Shown: positions 36,617 through 48,167 of the stretch, one piece after another | Position numbering within the stretch: the stretch's first letter is position 1 | How the letters are laid out: the number at the start of each line of letters is the position of its first letter | Origin: Quillaja saponaria | Lineage: Eukaryota > Streptophyta > Magnoliopsida > Fabales > Quillajaceae | DNA length: 64,000 nt | Assembly: GCA_029379385.1 (NCBI GenBank) | Contig: CM055611.1 | Coordinates: forward strand, 4,030,001 to 4,094,000 | Direction of reading: 5' to 3' | Notes under the pieces: generated by a model | Database searches by the model: none | What the model saw: the letters and a program-made list of their open reading frames with translations, nothing else | Told to the model about the DNA's origin: nothing | Made by a program: the position numbers and the translations under genes

Positions 36617-37438
36617 TCAAGGACATTGAACCAAAGATGTAAGTACATTAAATGGAAAAGAGTAATCCCAAGCATATTTGAAGCTGATGCTATCGTACCC
36701 ATAAACTGGTTTATTAACGAGACACACCCCACCGAAGTGGCTAAGAATTGAAGGATCTACTTCTTCCTTACTCTGAAATCCATTGCAATCTAATTTCAAA
36801 CTAATTTGCACACAATTGCAAGTATTGCTGATTGTTACATTCCACTCATTCTTGTTTCCTACAGAATTTCCACTTGCATATTGACTGATTTTAATATCCG
36901 CAGTAGAACATTCTCCATTGCCTGCACTAATATGAAAGGAATATCATCAATGGAATTTTTTATTTTTTTTCTCATCAAGCATATATTAATGATTAAAATC
37001 TATTATTTTCTTCAAAATCCGAGGCTATAAGTTGAAAGTGTAATTTTAAAATTAAATCGGATTAGAATTATTAGAAATATAAATAACATTTTATAACTCA
37101 AATCTTATACATTGGAGAGAAATAAGATTGACAACAACAAACAAAATTGTTTCAACCATGTAATTAAACTAGTTTGAATAGCAAAATTTGCTAGTTAAGC
37201 ACCATTTCACCACTTTGGGGGATCTAACGTATGAATGAGGTGAAAAATTGATAAGATTAAAATGTTTTAAAAAAAAAATTTGACAAATAAATATTACTTT
37301 AAGAATGGAGTTTTCAATTCTTATAGACTATTAGAGGGAACGTAAAAAAACAAAATTAAACTAAACAAGTGATAATTTACCTTTGTGTATGAGGGAGAGG
37401 AAGAGAATTATGCTGAAAAACTTAATAAAAGCAGCCAT
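36617..37438 (-). CDS. TPD1-like small secreted cysteine-rich protein, copy A
   Basis: Two exons on the minus strand, 37438-37381 and 36921-36617, join at GTAAAT...TTAGTGCAG in phase 1 and give 120 residues. Residues 1-19 are a signal peptide (MAAFIKFFSIILFLSLIHK), so the product should be secreted. The mature part has six cysteines in the order of the TPD1 (TAPETUM DETERMINANT 1)-like family: GECSTADIKI, ISNTCNCVQI, LDCNGFQ, GGVCLVN and the terminal VQCP. It also has the FKYAWDYSFPF block, equivalent to 'FQYA...YP' in TPD1. TPD1 itself is the ligand of the EMS1/EXS receptor kinase in anther cell fate; roles of its short relatives are mostly unknown. The gene is intact. A decayed paralogue lies at 48168-49169. 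Confidence 0.85.
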
Positions 37439-38412
37439 TTGAGATGGTATTCGGTATTGTTATTGTTAGTGGTAGTGGTGACTCTTTGAGTCTTTTATTT
37501 TGGTCTAAGCAGAACAAGAATCATATATTTATGGCAAACTTATTTAATGCTAATTAATATTAGAAGATGATGTAACATCTCATTACATTTAATATTCTGT
37601 CCCTTTAATATTCTATTTAAGAATAAATGTTGACTAACCAAAAATAAGTATGCATGTTGGTTTTTTGTTTTAGGAAACAAAATTAACAATGAAGGGACAT
37701 GAACCAGGCATCTTTGGGTCCCAGACTTCCATCTTAATTCCTTGAACTAAAAGATCATTAACAGATACATCAAATTAAATTAAATATTAATAATTATCAT
37801 TGGTGAGAAAGTGGTAGTGCAGACAGACTGTTGATATCCAATAATGTGTTATCTGAGCTTTTGGATCCACAGGGCCAGTGAAAGGAATTATTAATTATAT
37901 TACTTATAGTTGCTATGTTAGTAAATAAACTAGTCTCTGATCTTGTCTTAGTTAATTTATTGTTTCCAAAGTAATTTATTATTATTTTGGTCAATTGTTT
38001 TGAAGAAGGATATCACAAGGGTAGTTATGTTATATATTTGAGTGGAGCATGTTTAAACAGTTTGCCTTTACTAATTAAAGTGTCTTATATATTCGCTTGG
38101 GCTCTGACATGGTGCCGTGGGGTTAATTCAAGTTTTTAATATACAAAAAGATAAAGATAAATTGAACAATTCTAATATCACATGCAAATTAAGAAGTCAA
38201 AAGTTTCTCTACAGCTACTTCTATTAATTGGAGAATTTTCCTGATTTTAGGTCCAGTGGGATTCTTCCAAATATAAGGATGAAGATTCTTCTAAATATAG
38301 AATGGTAGTGATATGAGCACAATATTTTCTGTCGAAATGTGCTAGAGATTTTGAGTCGTTAATTCTACGCCCTTTCTCTCCTATGGAACACACTTAAAGG
38401 AAATGAAAGGAA
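37439..38412. other. Flank between TPD1-like copy A and the kinase pseudogene
   Basis: About 37439-37800 matches the flank of copy B. It includes a probable minus-strand SINE at 37680-37770. The rest has no gene. The minus-strand TPD1 promoter lies at its left edge. Confidence 0.5.
37680..37770 (-). mobile_element. tRNA-derived SINE remnant
   Basis: On the minus strand a tRNA-like head is seen: AGTTCAAGGAATTAAG, then GGGACCCAAAGATG, then a box-B-like CTGGTTCATGTCCC. The copy at about 50960-51035 keeps a better box B, GGGTTCAAGTCCCACC. It is not a functional tRNA gene because no cloverleaf could be closed. Confidence 0.5.
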
Positions 38413-38637
38413 ATGGTCTTAGCGTGTTTGAATTTTATGTTTTTTAAATTATTTCTAGCTAGGAAACTTCCTACTCAATTTCCAAGTCAGTATCACTTCT
38501 TTACCGTCAATTTGAACTTGATCATCACTGCCACTCCTTCAAAAGCTTGTCACGGGTTATTTATTCTAAAAATTGTCTTAATTCCTAATGAAAGATCATT
38601 TTATTATTATTTTTGTTTTATAATCCAAAAGGTTGGA

Positions 38638-39723
38638 ATGGAATTTCTTTCACGTTTATCATCTTGTTTCTGTTCACCCAACACCACAAATTCATCACGG
38701 AAGAAACACACTTCAACACTAGTAGAGAGGAACTGGTGCCGTCACTTTTCACTGAGAGAGCTCCAGTTAGCGACCAACAATTTTCACCAAACTTCAATTA
38801 TTGGAAAAGGTTGCTATGGTATTGCATACAAAGGTTGTACCGATGATGGGGCTACCGAAATTGCAATAAAGAGGTACAAAAAAGAGGATTATAATCGATG
38901 GCTGCGAGCGTTCAAGAACGAGGTTCAATTTATATGTCAGCTGCATCATCCCAATCTTGTGTCCTTCATTGGGTTTTGTGATGATCAAAACGAGTTAATA
39001 AGTGTGTACGAGTTCATGGCCAATGGTTCGCTTCATCATCACTTACATCATCAATGTAACAAGCACAAAGCTGACCCACTTTCATGGAGGAGGAGACTCG
39101 AAATCTGCATTGGCACGGCTCATGGACTGCACTATATGCACACAGGAGCCAAGAATGTCATCATTCACCGATACATGGAAGCCAGTCAAATTCTTTTAGA
39201 TAAAAATTGGGTGCCTAAAATTTTAGCTTTGTATTTGTACAAAAAGGAATCTGATACTACTAGTATGTCAAAGGCAAAGAAATTAGTAAGAATGAATTGT
39301 TGTCATGTGGGTACAACTGGACTACTCATTGATCCAGAGTACGCAGGCGGATGGCAAGTTAACTGAAAAAACTGATGTGTTTGCGTTTGGTCTAGTGTTG
39401 CTAGAAGTAGTGACCGGAAAGACAATATCACGGCGGATACTCGAAGAAAATGATATTGATCAAATTATGGATCCGTTTCTTAAAGAAAAAAACTGCGCCA
39501 GAATGTTGGCAAACGTATATGGATATTGTGGAGAGATGTTTGGTTGCAAAGGGAATAGAGAGACCAACAATGGGAGAGGTGGAGGTGGGACTTGAATATG
39601 CATTGCAACAACAAGATAGTGCAGATACTAAAAACAAGTCTGCTTCTATCAAACACGTTGATGACCATGGCTTTAGTAGTCGACTAAATCAAGTTTATAC
39701 ATCGTTGTTTCTCTCTAAGTGAT
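38638..39723 (+). pseudogene. CrRLK1L (FERONIA-like) receptor kinase domain, catalytically dead and frameshifted
   Basis: The reading frame from the ATG at 38638 encodes a kinase domain of the CrRLK1L kind, lacking the malectin ectodomain and transmembrane part. The Gly loop (IGKGCYG, residues 55-61), the ATP-binding Lys78 in AIKRY and the aC Glu95 remain. The catalytic loop is HRY (177-179) instead of HRD, with MEASQ in place of MKTSN. The DFG motif is replaced by ALY (197-199). One frameshift near 39345 splits GTTG...DPEY from GKLTEKTDVFAFGLVLLEV. A second, in the A-run at about 39484-39491, splits DQIMDPFLKEK from the family C-terminus (TAPECWQTYMDIVERCL, then GIERPTMGEV). Stop codons follow both. 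A kinase-only fragment with destroyed motifs and two frameshifts is a pseudogene, not a regulatory pseudokinase. Confidence 0.9.
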
Positions 39724-40685
39724 ATAGGCATGTAACTGAGAATTTTATTTTGTATACATATACATAACATAATGTAAAAATGTTTGTAGTCTCATATCTC
39801 TTATAACTTGATATTATAGAGTCAAATTTTAAAAATAAAATATAAATTTTTGTTATAAATAAACAAATTAAATTAATAATAATATAATTAAACATGATAT
39901 AACCCAGTATTGTAACGTTATGAACATTTAATGAAATAACGCTAACTTTGAGATAGCGTAAGTGAAACTTTAGTTATAAAATAATTAACTATCGATGTGT
40001 ACGTTTAGGAGTGGGAGTAAATAACACAAGTATAAAAAAATTAAATTGATAAATAGTATGAACTAGAGTAAATAATTATTGAGTATATACATAGATATAT
40101 ATATGTATAACAAGAACAAATATATAAATCACAAATTTAATCAACTTGTTAACCATTGACTTTATTACTGTTATCACCAATATTATGAAGTTAAATTTTA
40201 GTCACAATGTGTTACTCTTAGTTATAAAAACAACTAAATACAAAAAAAACTTAAATAAATAAGAACTACAATTAGATATGTCGATATATATATAAATATA
40301 ATAAGATCCACTTTACTTTTCCTTATTGGACTTTTCTTTTGTTTTTTTCTTATTCACTAACTTACTTATCCTATTTTTTTCCATTCACTTTCCCCACCTT
40401 TTTCCTTTCTCCCGTAAACTTCTCCTCCCCTGCTTCTTGTAGCTTCTTGAGTCTTCTCGGTGTCTTTAGACTTCTGCTCCAGCCGAGAGTTTATTTCCTC
40501 TTGATTTACCCTTATTTTGGGTGTTGCTTCGAACGCCTTGTATTGCACTATATCAGCCTCCCTTCTTTTTCTATTTTGGCCGAGTTCTTTGTTTCATTCT
40601 TGCACTGTGTTTCCCTCTTTTTCTTGTCTTTGCTGCTGAAATTTCAAGGTGCTGTCACGCTTTCCTTTCCTTCTTTTTCTTGTCT
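39724..40685. other. AT-rich intergenic stretch with a pyrimidine tract
   Basis: No gene. 40330-40700 is strongly C/T-rich and gives a spurious 135-codon Phe/Leu/Ser-rich open frame. Confidence 0.6.
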
Positions 40686-40829
40686 TATTTGGCCAAGTAA
40701 TACTCTATACATATTGTTCTCACCACTCTTATCATATCTCTTTTAACATCTAATTAATTTTTCTAACTTATCAAAAATAAACTAATTAGGAAACTAGCAA
40801 ATTTTTATTTGTGTCCAAATCTCAACAAT
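40686..40829 (-). mobile_element. Partial copia LTR of the 34.9-kb family
   Basis: Shares the AACTAATTAGGAAACTAGCAAA and AAATCTCAACA end with the LTR at 34438-34912 and, like it, abuts block C. It is truncated on its left. Confidence 0.65.
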
Positions 40830-42375
40830 ATCAAACATAATATGAAATTGTTAAGATTTGATTCAACAAGAACTACTCGTATCTTGTATTTTTTTTTCTT
40901 CTTAATTTTTGTTATATAATATTGTATTTATCTACGAATCAATCCGAACATGTACCATACTCACCCAAATTTAACAAATCAATGATATCTGCAGGGAGGA
41001 CCCATGATTATCAAAATTTAGGTAACTTAACACATGAAATACCATTAAATATACTTATCATCTAACTTCTTCTTTTTTTTTAATAAACAAAGGGTATAAG
41101 GTCATTTTCAAAATTCATACTTAAAATTTCTTTTCTTTTTCAAAGAAAAAAGGGAAAACTTCCTTCCTTCATAAATCATCAGTTACTGATCTCTATATTT
41201 TGCCAAGGTTCCTCAATTGGAAAATTCAATGTTTCTCATTATTCTCGTCCAATTAATGGCTTGACCTCCATAATTCACAATCCCCTTCGTTCCAATTTAT
41301 GCTTTTTCATGATTTCAGGATGCTGATCACTTTTCTCTATCTCACTTCTTCTTTTTTTCCCTAATCTATGAGAATCCATTCAGATTATTACAATGTTTGT
41401 ATTTTTTATTTATTTTTTTTTTACAAAAATCTTTTTATTATTCAATTTCATTGAATTGTGCAGCAATGGAGGTAAAGAACGTTGTATTGAAAGTTCAGTT
41501 TTAATTTAAGTTTGCCTCTGTCAAAAAATGGTGAAAAATATGACATAATTTTGATCATTAAAAGGGTCGGATTTTTTCCATTATCTTATCCCTTACCTCT
41601 TTTACTTGCCTTCTGTTTATTTTGTGTTGTGTGTCAGAATTAATTATTGGGAGATCTTATTGCCACAGTCAATTTAAGACCACAACTTATTAATTGACAT
41701 TGATAGAATTGTGATTGTTTTATGACTATTGATATTTTTTTGTCCTAATTATTTGTAATATTAATAGGATATATCATAAATAAGATTCATACGTATCGCA
41801 TGTGTCACAAAAAAGCTAGTATGATAAAAAGTGTGGTAACAATCCATTTAAATATTAAAAAAATATAAAAAGGAATCAAGAAAAATATTTGATTGAAGAT
41901 TTTTAGAGGAAGATAATTTCTGAGAGCTAAGGCATAAGGATATAGACAAACAAAAAAAATTGAAGAGTTTAAAAAAAATATATAATCTAGTAAAAAATTA
42001 AAAAGTCTAATAAGAATATAAATAGGAAAGAAAAATAATAAATATTAAATAAGATAAGTCAAACAGAATAAATATGATAAATGAGAGTATTTTAGAAAAA
42101 TAGAAACTAATACCAAGTAATAAGCTGTGATCTTAAAAAAAAAATTAGTTGTAGCAATAAGAGCTTCTTTAATTATTTTGTGTATATGTGGGCAGTGGGT
42201 TTACGAGTCTTTTGTACAAATATTTATCTTAATTTCTTTGTGCTTGCAGGCAGTAAAAGATATCTGGATGAGTATCTCAACATATTTTGTCTCACTGGCA
42301 CATAATAATGTTCACATCTTAGCAATTATATTGACTATTGAATAATTTTTTATAGATTCATCCACTGTTTTGATC
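40830..42375. repeat. Duplicated block C, copy 2 (contains a Mutator-like element)
   Basis: Paralogue of 34913-35885, lengthened by the 520-bp element at 41649-42168. Its right end abuts the truncated 3' edge of the CC-NBS pseudogene. Confidence 0.88.
41649..42168. mobile_element. Mutator-like non-autonomous element, 520 bp
   Basis: Left terminus GGGAGATCTTATTGCCACA and right terminus (reverse complement) AGAAGCTCTTATTGCTACA form imperfect inverted repeats that continue for about 50 bp. An exact 9-bp target duplication TTAATTATT lies at 41640-41648 and 42169-42177. The paralogous site at about 35695-35705 in block C copy 1 has a single TTAATTAAT and no insert. A 9-bp duplication is the Mutator-superfamily hallmark. 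The right ~300 bp is homologous to the right arm of the larger element at 46424-48114. Non-coding. Confidence 0.9.
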
Positions 42376-42405
42376 TTTCTTAATTATTTTCACATAGCAG
42401 TAAAA

Positions 42406-44002
42406 GAATAGGTTGCAGTGTACAATATAAATAGCTTAAGTTGGGAACTTTCTAACCGATCAGGAAGCTCATGGATTTGACAATAAGGAAATATGATTTG
42501 TGGGCATCTCTTGAGCAAATCTTTTGTTGGCCATTCTTTCATGTCAGCACCTCTTTTTACTGCAAACACAATTTGATCCCTGGATGCAATCGAAATGGCA
42601 ACCTCATGAAAAATGTCATGTATTTTGACTGTCATAGTTGTATCATTCCCAAGCAACAAACTAGAAGATTCCAGAGCACTAATCAGAAAGTATATTCTAT
42701 TTCTAGCAGCTTCCATAGTATCTCTAAATTTGATTACACCCAAACCCACACTATATTTCAACAAGTCTTCAACGGAAGGAGATATTCCAAGTAAACCACA
42801 AAGAAAGAAAAATGACTTGACTTCATCACTTTCTAATTGATTTTAGCTCAACTCCAAAGCTGGATAGACTTTTGCATTTATTCCTTCATTGTCGAACCTT
42901 GTAAGCTGATTCAAGGCATCTCTCAAGGCGTATAAGTTGTTGTTCTTCAATGCTCTTGCTACGGTAACAATTAAAACAGGCTGCTGCACACCCGGTGGCC
43001 ACTTCACTTGCTGTGTTTTGCAGCTCGGAATAGTCAACAACATCACCAACCATTGTCCTAAATAAGCTCCAGGTCTCTTCTTTCTCTAGAATTTCTATTT
43101 GAAAATCCTTATGAGTACCCATTTGCCGAGATAATATTTTCTTTATTTCTAGAGATTAACAATTACTTTGCAACAGGTATCTTTTTCTCTTGTTTTATGA
43201 TCTTTCCTGAAAGGAATTCCAACTTCCTCTAAATCAAGTCTTGCCCATATATCATCCAATACACGAGTATCTTCTTCTCTTTTCTAATCCTCTGCCGTAA
43301 ACGAAGTGCTCTCCCAACTACAGTCTCTTCTTCAAATCTCAAACCCAATACATCTACAATTTCTCCTTGAATTCGTTTCAGGTCTGGAGTTTGTGTCACA
43401 GATGCAATGACAACCACATCAAAGAAATTATCTTCTTAAGCTTTTGCGGCTACTTCTTTCACCACAGTAGTTTTGCCCACACCACCTAACCCATAAACCC
43501 CAATCATGTTTATAATGGGGTCTGTGAGAGCCTTCATAATATCATTTGTAACCAAAGCCCTTGATATAAAGTTTTCACAAATTCTTGGAGCTGTAATGGA
43601 GACTAACCTTTGTGGAGGAGGGCGGTAAGAAACCCTATCCAAAACCCCTTTTACTTGAACTCGAGTAATATTTTCCGCCATCTTTTTAGCTCCCGTACTC
43701 AGTTGGTGTCGAACCCATAAATTGGAACACCCAGCCTTTGGATGACCTGGGTGTTGATGAAATTCCTCAGCCTCTCCTGGGATATCATCAACTTTATCCA
43801 ACCAGGTCTGAACAAAACGTTCAATTTTATTTCCATTTCTTCTTTCCTCTTCAACCCCATGTTGTATAATGTCTCTTACGCCATGGAGTTTCTCAAGCTC
43901 CTTAACATTGCTTCTGTAGCAGAAAACAAAACCCAATTGGTGTCCAATTGGTGCCACTGTGTACTCTGCTATTTTTGCAGCCACTCCAATGGCAATCTCC
44001 AT
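42406..44002 (-). pseudogene. CC-NBS part of a CC-NBS-LRR disease-resistance gene, broken
   Basis: Starting at the ATG at 44002 the minus strand encodes a coiled-coil N-terminus (MEIAIGVAAKIAEYTVAPIG) and the P-loop GVYGLGGVGKTT at residues 168-179. It continues with an RNBS-A-like FDVVVIASVTQTPDLKRIQG, a kinase-2 region (LDDIWARLDLEEVGIPF, only after a frame change), the TCAG..PVLIVTVARAL (GLPL-equivalent) region and an MHD-like VKIHDIFHEVAISIA. Lesions: TAA at 43436-43438 after AAKA, a frameshift near 43270 in kinase-2, a frameshift near 43000, and TAA at about 42843-42845 where the family has Tyr (LELSYNQLE). Homology ends at the start of the LRR (LKLFILYT), where block C copy 2 begins. 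NLRs are intracellular immune receptors; this one cannot work. It is possibly the 5' part of the gene whose LRR exons lie at 28267-30565. Confidence 0.9.
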
Positions 44003-45479
44003 TCTTGCTTTCTGATTAAAATCAAACCGAGCACAAATTCACCTCTCCCAATTCCAAAATCTGTTTTTGACAGAAAACACAAACCAATATGGCAATTTAT
44101 GATTACAAAACATTTTGAGCACTAAATTAACGTAAAATGGGGAGGAACAACGAAAACAGATGTTATGTGGAAGAAAATACCTTAGTTTCTTCGTCCAGTC
44201 CAAGTTGCATTCTTTTGTGTGGAAGAAAATGTTACGTAGTCTACGCTAGAGTGGACTGAACGGAATCAAACTTTCATTCGTGTCAAAGAAAACTTTCTTT
44301 TCTGTGAGTCCCTGTCGTTTTAGCAATTGGTAGTCATTTCTCTTTTTATAAAAGAATTCAATTTCAGGTCAAGATTTTTTTTTCTATTTCGAGCTTGGCT
44401 CGTGTCCGATAAAAACAAAAGAAATTAAATTTGAGATTGGTTCGAGCTTGGCTCAGTCTGGAACTGGTGAGACTTGTTCTTAACCAAATGTTTGTTTTCC
44501 ACTTAAATAATATATCTATTCCTATTTTTAGTAATAGGTAACAATATAAGTCATTCAAATAATCCAATACAAACAAACTTGAAATACATTCAAAATATAT
44601 TTCTAACTAAAATAATTAGTAAAAATATAAATATTTATGAATCGAGCCTATTTGAACTACTCGCTAGCTTCTCTATCTCAAACTCAAAAAGTTGATTTTC
44701 TAATCGAGTCCCATATTCTTATTTGAGCCGAGCAAAGCTCGAACAAGCTAAGCTCAGACTTGGCTTGTGAGCCAACCCTAATATGTATAGGTTTTAGAAA
44801 TAGTTGGAGATCCGTGTAACATTAAGATGATGCAAGAGGGGTTAAAGTATTTTACTCATTCTTAAATAAAGTGATATTTTATCTTTGATTAGATCAAAAT
44901 GATAGATTAATTAGGTGAGCCTAAGCTCATTCCACCACTAAACCAAAAAAAAATAAAAAAATTGTGCAAGTTGAATTAATTATATCATACTATTGCTTCC
45001 TTGTTGAATTCTGAAAGAATATAAGTTTGTTTAGGGGCGCCATATAAGGATCATAGGATAGTATAGAATCATTCTAGATAGCTTTTATACAGTGTTTAGC
45101 AACAATATGATAGTATAGACTAATATTGTTGACTCCCTCTTATACAATGTCTAACAGTATAAAGTTATATAATAGAGAAGAAAATTATAAAACAATAGTA
45201 AAACTATACAATCTAATGTATTACAATATGATGGGCCAAACGAGCCAATATATATATATATATGAATTCCAGCATAAAAAAACTTTCCATATTTAATCAA
45301 ACTCCTTTACTATGGTTACCAAATACTTTTTTTTTTTTTTTTTTTTTTTTTTATTTAATAAGTAAATTGTTAATATTTTTACCCCAGCAACAATTTAGTC
45401 ATATTTTCCTTAAATATAAAAGGTGAGCTATTTATACTCAAAATTTTAAGTGAATGAGACTTGCCTAATTAAAAAAATA
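44003..45479. other. Intergenic with GAGCTTGGCTCG-rich repeat
   Basis: 44365-44790 is rich in direct and inverted GAGCTTGGCTCG / GAGCCGAGC-like motifs at both ends, as in known plant non-autonomous DNA transposons, but ends and target duplication were not resolved. 45025-45245 has weak inverted ends (TTGTTTAGGGGC and GGGCCAAACGA). A T-run of about 30 lies near 45330. No gene. Confidence 0.45.
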
Positions 45480-45600
45480 ATTGTAACTATCAATCCAAGC
45501 AAAACTCAAGTGGCATAGGTATCAAATTCGAAGACACTCCCCTTACCCCAGGTTGTGAGTTTGATATCCAAAAGGGAAGAACAAAGAAAAAGGTAAAAAA
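45480..45600 (+). mobile_element. SINE remnant
   Basis: Box-A-like ACTCAAGTGGCATAGGTATC and box-B-like CAGGTTGTGAGTTTGATATCC at SINE spacing, with an A-rich end near 45580-45605. Confidence 0.5.
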
Positions 45601-45629
45601 CAAAATAGCAAAAATCAAAAGATGAGGCC

Positions 45630-46152
45630 AAATATGAAATATAGAAAGGTGATAGAATACAATTCCATGAATATGTGAAAAAGCAAAGGCCCTTACCAAT
45701 AAATGGAAGAAAAAGAATATGATATTTTGAGAAGATGTTGGGAATTCTATGAAATCTTCCTTCAATCTTAAATAAAATCTTATACAAAGATAACACTCTA
45801 CACATAGAAAACAATTTCACTAATAATCTAAGAAAAAAGGACACTCAACACATAATCTTCTTAGCAGTGTCATTGTCTCTCTTTCTTATATACACAACTC
45901 TCACAAATCTACATATTTGCCTACAATTCTCACAAGTCAGCATATATATTTATACTACATAAGACTTGTCCAACAAGTAAACTTTTTATCCACATTATGA
46001 AAATACTACAATTATCTAATTAAATTTACTTACCCACCAGAGTAAACCTAATTAGAAAATCTCAAACCAACACCTGATTAGTTTTTTTTAACCCACCAAG
46101 AATACACTAATTAAAAAATTAGCAAATTTTGATTTGAATCAAAATCCCAACA
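45630..46152 (-). mobile_element. Solo or partial copia LTR
   Basis: Matches the LTRs at 33383-33602 and 34438-34912 on the minus strand (start TTGTTGGGATTTTGATTC at 46152). Internal-type sequence CAATCACTACCTTA follows on the plus side, as at 33603. No partner LTR in the right place was found, so the element is deleted. Confidence 0.6.
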
Positions 46153-46423
46153 ATCACTACCTTATTTAAATCCTTCAAAAACAATTTTTGGGGATAATAT
46201 ATCAAAATATAAAAAAACTTTAAAAACAACAAACTTATCTGAATAATTTATTAAAAAATTAAAAATATGTTTTCACTAAAAATTTATATAAATAAATTTA
46301 TTTTAAAACAACTTTATACTTTATCTTCAAAAATAAAAATAAAATTTTTTTGAAACATGTGCATATGAAACTAGTATAACAAAAACAATAGCGAGAAACA
46401 TGATATTTAATATAAATATTTTA
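46153..46423. other. Element remnant and start of TPD1 copy B duplicated flank
   Basis: About 46153-46200 is copia internal sequence. From about 46225 the DNA matches 36390-36560 next to TPD1 copy A. Confidence 0.6.
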
Positions 46424-48114
46424 GAGGGCCCTTATTGCCACAACTAATTTTTTTAAGTCTAACAGCCTATTAATTGACATATGTTTCTCTTTTACTTGAA
46501 CATCCCTTATTTACTCTGATATGACTTATTTTTTTTAATATTTATTATTTCTCTTCCCTATATCTAATTTTTATTAGGCTTTTTGTTTTTACTGAATTAT
46601 TTTTCTTAAACTCTTAAACTTCTTTTATTTATACGTATAATTCTGTCTTGTCTGTCAAAAATTTTCTTTTCATAAAACTCTTTAATCAGGTATTTCACCT
46701 TTTATTATTTATCTTTTTAGTTTGATTTTTATTAGGCTTTTTAATTTTTTTTACAGGACTATTTTTCCTAAACTCTTCAACTTTTTTGGTATTTGTTTTC
46801 AACTCACCTTAAAAATCTAATATATTTCCTAACCAAAAAAAATAGTCTAATATATATTTTTTGAATTATTTTCTTTTTACTCCATACAATTTTCTCTCTC
46901 TACATTTCTTAGTAAATTATATTTTTAAATTAATAAAAAAATTATTAAAATAAAATATTTATGTGTTTTTATTTTCCTTAGAGTAAGCTAATATTGTATA
47001 TAATTTTTTAAATATTAATTTTAAGTTTTTCATTATTAAGATTGTATATTCTAATAATAAAATCAAATTTGCCAAAAATTAATAATAAATTCTAATAATA
47101 TTTAGTGAAAAATATAGAGGGGAAAGGGGATCTTAGAATATAATTCTTGAAACTCCTGACATGATTTTGAAAATCAATTTTGCAATAGTTGTAATTATTT
47201 TCTAAATTTCAACTCAAATTCATTGATCAATAGATTTCCTAATTCAGTTAACAAAAAGATTAAAAGAACTTTCATAAAGCAATTGTCACCATACTTTCAA
47301 TGGCTCAAGAGTAAAATGGATGACTGACATAAGATTGTGCTATTAACATTCTAAATTTTAAAGAACCATCATAAAATAGCATTACAAAATTATTATCTTT
47401 ACATATGTAAATAAGGCAAATATCTTTTTGTCCACCTTGTGGTTTGAATGATTTTCAATTTTCACAATAACAAATTACAAACGAATGGTTTTTCACACCA
47501 GTATTTGTTTTACCTACTATAAAAATAAAGAATACCTAAATATTTTATTTTAACAAAAAATAATTTTTTTTAACTTAAAAATATAATTTCTATGTAAAAT
47601 GTAGGGAGAAAAAATTGTATGAAGTAAAAATTGAAAAAAATATATATTGGACTTTTTTTTTTCTTGGGTAGGAAATATACTAGACTTTTTTTTTTTTTTG
47701 GTTAGGAAATATATTAGATTTTTAAGTTAAATTGGAAACAAACACCATAAAAGTTGAAGAGCTTAAGAAAGTAGTCGAGTGAAAAAAACTTAAAAAATTG
47801 AAAAGCCTAATAAAAACCAAACTAGGAAAGAGAAATAATAAAATGTGAAATTCTTGATTGAAGTGTTTTACAAGAATAAGATTTCTGATAAACAAAAAAG
47901 AAGTATGCGCACATATTGACGAAGTTGAAGAATTTAAGAAAAATAATCCAGTAAAAACAAAAAAGCCTAATAAAAATTTGACATAGGAAAGGGAAATAAT
48001 AAATATTGAACAAGATAAGTCCAAATAAAGTAAATAAAAGTGTGTTAGAAAAAGAAAAACTCATGTCAATTAATAGACTTATGGTCTTAATTGGGTGTGG
48101 CAATAAGGACTCCC
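46424..48114. mobile_element. Mutator-like foldback element with ~560-bp terminal inverted repeats
   Basis: Termini GAGGGCCCTTATTGCCACA (left) and GGGAGTCCTTATTGCCACA (right, reverse complement) open arms that stay alignable for about 560-600 bp: left 46424-46984, right 47515-48114. They enclose about 530 bp of unrelated AT-rich DNA. The exact 9-bp target duplication AATATTTTA lies at 46415-46423 and 48115-48123. The paralogous flank of TPD1 copy A (about 36560-36572) is uninterrupted. No transposase is visible. Same family as 41649-42168. Confidence 0.92.
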
Positions 48115-48167
48115 AATATTTTATTCTTCATATATAAAATGTACAAGATTGTTTCCATCTTCTTTCT

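Noticed and set aside
40339..40746. 135-codon Phe/Leu/Ser-rich open frame
   Set aside because: Composition follows a C/T-rich tract; no domain, and the Phe-rich text is typical of translated polypyrimidine DNA.
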